35,040 nucleotides of DNA, taken from assembly GCA_903825575.1 (NCBI GenBank), contig CAIKAW010000041.1:1-35040 (forward strand), written 5' to 3'. Source of the stretch: an uncultured bacterium. GTDB lineage: Bacteria > Actinomycetota > Actinomycetes > S36-B12 > CAIKAW01. Numbering within the stretch: the first letter of the stretch is position 1; each line of letters begins with the position of its first letter. The notes beneath the pieces were generated by a model. It was not told the origin of the DNA and ran no database searches. It worked only from the letters and a program-made list of their open reading frames with translations. Position numbers and translations under genes: made by a program. Below are positions 32,297 to 35,040 of this stretch, piece by piece.

Positions 32297-34204
32297 ATGG
32301 CCGAGGTTGAGCGCCACTCATACGACGTGATCGTCATCGGCGCTGGCGGTGCTGGGCTGCGAGCAGCGATCGAGGCGCGCTCGCAAGGGATGCGGACCGC
32401 CATCATCTGCAAGTCGCTGTTCGGCAAGGCCCACACTGTGATGGCCGAAGGCGGCATCGCGGCGGCAATGGGCAACGTCAACTCCAAGGACAACTGGCAG
32501 GTCCACTTCCGCGACACGATGCGCGGCGGGAAGTTCATGAACTCTTGGCGGATGGCTGAGTTGCACGCCATGGAGGCACCGCAGCGGGTCTGGGAGTTGG
32601 AAACCTACGGGGCATTGTTCGACCGCACGAAAGATGGACGCATCAGCCAGCGCAACTTCGGTGGCCACGAGTACCCACGACTTGCTCACGTCGGCGACCG
32701 GACCGGGCTTGAACTCATTCGCACCTTGCAGCAGAAGATTGTCTCCTTACAGCAGGAAGACGAGCGCGAAAGCGGCGATGCGGAGTCGCGTCTGAAGGTC
32801 TTCGCTGAGTTGACGATCACCAAGTTGACGATGGACGGGGAGAGGATCTCCGGGGCATTCGGCTACTGGCGCGAGAGCGGTCGCTTCGTCGTCTTTGACG
32901 CTCCTGCCGTAATCATCGCCACCGGCGGAATCGGAAAGTCTTTCAAGGTAACCAGCAACAGTTGGGAGTACACCGGCGACGGGCACGCCTTGGCGATGCG
33001 CGCAGGTGCGACCTTGGTCAATATGGAGTTCGTTCAGTTCCACCCGACCGGCATGGTGTGGCCGCCCAGCGTCAAGGGAATCCTCGTCACCGAATCGGTT
33101 CGTGGGGATGGTGGAGTCCTTACAAACTCCGAAGGCAAGCGCTTCATGTTCAACTACGTTCCAGAGGTCTTCCGCGGCCAGTACGCCGACACCGAAGCCG
33201 AGGCGGACCGTTGGTACACCGACCCCGAGAACAACAAGCGCCCACCCGAGCTGCTTCCACGCGACGAGGTCGCGCGAGCCATTAACTCCGAGGTCAAGGC
33301 CGGGCGCGGATCACCTCACGGCGGTGTGTTCCTCGACGTGTCGTCGCGATTGCCGAAGGCTGAAATCATGAAGCGGCTGCCTTCGATGTATCACCAGTTC
33401 AAGGAGTTGGCCGACGTCGACATCACGGCGCAGCCGATGGAAGTAGGTCCGACTTGCCACTACGTCATGGGTGGCGTCGAAGTTGAGCCCGATACCGGTG
33501 CGGCCAAGGTGCCCGGTCTGTTCGCGGCCGGTGAAGCTTCCGGCGGCATGCACGGGTCCAACCGGCTCGGCGGAAACTCGCTTTCGGATTTGTTGGTCTT
33601 CGGCCGTCGGGCCGGGGCCGGGGCCGCGGAGTACGTCGGAGCTATCGGTGCGACGCGTCCCGTCGTCACCGAGGCAGAGATCGAGGTTGCATCAGCCGAG
33701 GCCCTGGCACCATTCCGCGCCGAGGGTGGCGAGAATCCGTACACCTTGCACACTGAACTCCAGCAGTCCATGAACGACCTCGTTGGCATCATCCGTCGCG
33801 AGGACGAACTCGAGGCTGCACTAGCCAAACTCGAGGTGCTCAAGGAGCGCTCCAAGGCAGTCTCGGTCGAAGGCCACCGCCAGTTCAATCCTGGCTGGCA
33901 CCTAGCCCTTGACCTGAACAACATGATCACGGTGTCCGAATGCATCGCACGGGCCGCCCTAATCCGCCAGGAAAGCCGCGGCGGTCACACCCGCGACGAC
34001 CATCCGGGCATGAATCCTGAATGGCGTCAGGTAAACCTAATCTGCTCGATTGACGGCGAAGGCGTAGCTGTAAACAAACAAGCACTCTCGTCGATGCGGC
34101 CCGACCTGTTGGCCTTGTTCGACCGGTACGAACTGTCCAAGTACATGACCGAGGCGGAACTCGCCGACCTGCCGGTGCAGGACTCGACCAAGGGGGACTC
34201 CTGA
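32297..34204 (+). CDS. sdhA: Succinate dehydrogenase/fumarate reductase flavoprotein subunit
   Basis: A 635-residue flavoprotein that oxidises succinate to fumarate. GAGGAG at residues 15-20 binds FAD, and H46 in KAHTVMAEGG is the expected covalent FAD site. Substrate-binding HPTGMV and the capping-domain VRGDGG, and the C-terminal RLGGNSLSDLLVFGR with the active-site Arg region, are visible. A GAGGGA ribosome-binding site precedes the ATG. Its stop overlaps the sdhB start by one base (TGATG). Works with the anchor and SdhB in the membrane complex. Confidence 0.97.
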   Translation: MAEVERHSYDVIVIGAGGAGLRAAIEARSQGMRTAIICKSLFGKAHTVMAEGGIAAAMGNVNSKDNWQVHFRDTMRGGKFMNSWRMAELHAMEAPQRVWELETYGALFDRTKDGRISQRNFGGHEYPRLAHVGDRTGLELIRTLQQKIVSLQQEDERESGDAESRLKVFAELTITKLTMDGERISGAFGYWRESGRFVVFDAPAVIIATGGIGKSFKVTSNSWEYTGDGHALAMRAGATLVNMEFVQFHPTGMVWPPSVKGILVTESVRGDGGVLTNSEGKRFMFNYVPEVFRGQYADTEAEADRWYTDPENNKRPPELLPRDEVARAINSEVKAGRGSPHGGVFLDVSSRLPKAEIMKRLPSMYHQFKELADVDITAQPMEVGPTCHYVMGGVEVEPDTGAAKVPGLFAAGEASGGMHGSNRLGGNSLSDLLVFGRRAGAGAAEYVGAIGATRPVVTEAEIEVASAEALAPFRAEGGENPYTLHTELQQSMNDLVGIIRREDELEAALAKLEVLKERSKAVSVEGHRQFNPGWHLALDLNNMITVSECIARAALIRQESRGGHTRDDHPGMNPEWRQVNLICSIDGEGVAVNKQALSSMRPDLLALFDRYELSKYMTEAELADLPVQDSTKGDS

Positions 34205-34965
34205 TGGGTCACAATGCCAAGCTCCGCGTGTGGCGGGGTGACGCGTCCGGTGGTGACCTGAAGGACTACACGGTCGAGGTCAACGAAGGCGAAGTCGTAT
34301 TGGATGTCATCCATCGCCTGCAGGCCACGCAGACCCCGGACCTAGCCGTTCGCTGGAACTGCAAGGCCGGCAAATGTGGATCATGCAGCGCGGAGGTCAA
34401 CGGTCGACCGCGCTTGATGTGCATGTGTCAGATGAATAACTTCGCTGAAGACGAAGTCATTACCATCACGCCGATGCGCGCCTTCCCGGTGATTCGGGAT
34501 CTGGTAACAGATGTTTCCTACAACTACGAGAAGGCCCGCAAGGTTCCCTCGTTCGCGCCGCCAAAGGATCTAGCGCCTGGCGATTACCGTATGCAGCAAG
34601 TTGATGTGGAGCGCAGCCAGGAATTCCGTAAGTGCATCGAATGCTTCTTGTGCAACAACACTTGCCACGTAATCCGCGATCACGAAGAGAATAAGGAGAA
34701 CTTCTCCGGACCTCGATTCCTGATGCGGATCGCCGAGTTGGACATGCACCCACTGGACACGCTGGACCGCAAGAAGATGGCCCAGGAAGAGCATGGTCTG
34801 GGGTACTGCAACATCACCAAGTGCTGCAGTGAAGTGTGCCCAGAGCACATCCACATCACCGATAACGCGCTGATCCCGATGAAAGAGCGCGTTGCCGACG
34901 TTAAGTACGACCCCTTCTTCGCCATCTGGTCGCTGTTCCGCAAGCCGGACAACGCAAAGTCGTAG
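34204..34965 (+). CDS. sdhB: Succinate dehydrogenase/fumarate reductase iron-sulfur subunit
   Basis: A 253-residue protein. Plant-type [2Fe-2S] ligands C53, C58, C61 and C73; then CIECFLCNNTC (C144, C147, C150, C154) and CNITKCCSEVC (C202, C207/C208, C212) supply the [4Fe-4S] and [3Fe-4S] clusters. It passes electrons from SdhA to the membrane anchor. Translation is coupled to sdhA through the TGATG junction. No hairpin terminator follows before the next gene, 14 bases on. Confidence 0.97.
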   Translation: MGHNAKLRVWRGDASGGDLKDYTVEVNEGEVVLDVIHRLQATQTPDLAVRWNCKAGKCGSCSAEVNGRPRLMCMCQMNNFAEDEVITITPMRAFPVIRDLVTDVSYNYEKARKVPSFAPPKDLAPGDYRMQQVDVERSQEFRKCIECFLCNNTCHVIRDHEENKENFSGPRFLMRIAELDMHPLDTLDRKKMAQEEHGLGYCNITKCCSEVCPEHIHITDNALIPMKERVADVKYDPFFAIWSLFRKPDNAKS

Positions 34966-34979
34966 CCCCAAGGAACTGC

Positions 34980-35040
34980 ATGGACGTCGAATTGCGGCCA
35001 GTCCTCGAATCCGACTTGCCGACCTTCTACGCCCATCAAA
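34980..35040 (+). CDS. Probable GNAT acetyltransferase, 5' end only
   Basis: The first 20 codons of a gene running off the right edge. ATG at 34980 has AAGGA six bases upstream and lies 14 bases after sdhB. The start reads MDVELRPVLESDLPTFYAHQ, the usual opening of a GNAT domain (charged strand, then an acidic loop and helix). Too short to be certain. Confidence 0.55.
   Translation, partial: MDVELRPVLESDLPTFYAHQ

Noticed and set aside
1-35040. CRISPR array, tRNA/rRNA, insertion sequence or riboswitch
   Set aside because: No regularly spaced repeats, cloverleaf, ribosomal or transposase sequence was seen; no intergenic gap is long enough for a typical large riboswitch except short regions with no recognisable motif.

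Overview
The window looks like a chromosomal segment of an actinobacterium (Actinomycetota) of moderate GC (roughly 55-60% by eye, not computed). Supporting signs are the many GTG starts, the 4-base GTGA/ATGA gene overlaps, two apparently leaderless promoters (a -10 box 6 nt before the ATG), a succinate dehydrogenase of the actinobacterial Sdh1 type, and the grouping of phosphosugar mutase, deoC, add, deoA, cdd and sdh genes, which recalls the M. tuberculosis pmmB/add/deoA/cdd/sdh neighbourhood. Genus cannot be fixed from the sequence; a compact aquatic lineage is possible. I see no rRNA, tRNA, IS element, integrase, CRISPR array or origin, and no gap over 300 bases without a gene.

Layout. 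(1) 3-650 +: 3' end of a phosphomannomutase/phosphoglucomutase-like gene. (2) 658-14115 -: one tightly packed 11-gene unit, in transcription order a class III (HemL-like) aminotransferase, a GntR/UTRA regulator, an FGGY sugar kinase, a complete peptide-type ABC importer (binding protein, two permeases, two ATPases), an M20 peptidase/deacylase, a LysA-like PLP decarboxylase and a beta-lactamase-fold serine hydrolase. A GlmS/FrlB-like double-SIS gene (14214-15272 +) diverges from it across a 98-bp region with overlapping palindromes. Together they read as an inducible uptake-and-breakdown pathway for a conjugate of an amino sugar with an amino acid or peptide. This is the least explained and most interesting part. 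(3) 15256-16379 -: a GNAT acetyltransferase and a small membrane PH-domain protein. (4) 16473-20509 +: deoC, a full aldehyde dehydrogenase, a short ALDH lacking the catalytic cysteine region, and a GNAT protein. (5) 20519-21628 - add, with a divergent dimethylargininase-like gene (21721-22482 +). (6) 29575-22497 -: BMP-type nucleoside-binding lipoprotein, nucleoside ABC transporter (ATPase plus two permeases), cdd, deoA and a cupin gene. (7) 29685-31262 -: methylmalonyl-CoA-mutase-type catalytic subunit without a B12 domain. (8) 31448-34965 +: Sdh1-type anchor, sdhA, sdhB, followed by the first codons of a probable GNAT gene at the right edge.

How it works together. Parts 1 and 4-6 make a nucleoside salvage route: nucleosides enter by the BMP/ABC system; adenosine and (deoxy)cytidine are deaminated; thymidine phosphorylase releases deoxyribose-1-phosphate; the mutase at the left edge could convert this to the 5-phosphate; DeoC splits it into glyceraldehyde-3-phosphate and acetaldehyde, and the adjacent ALDH could oxidise the acetaldehyde. 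The part 2 operon sits between the mutase and deoC. The mutase and succinate dehydrogenase genes link the right side to propionyl-CoA/TCA metabolism and respiration.
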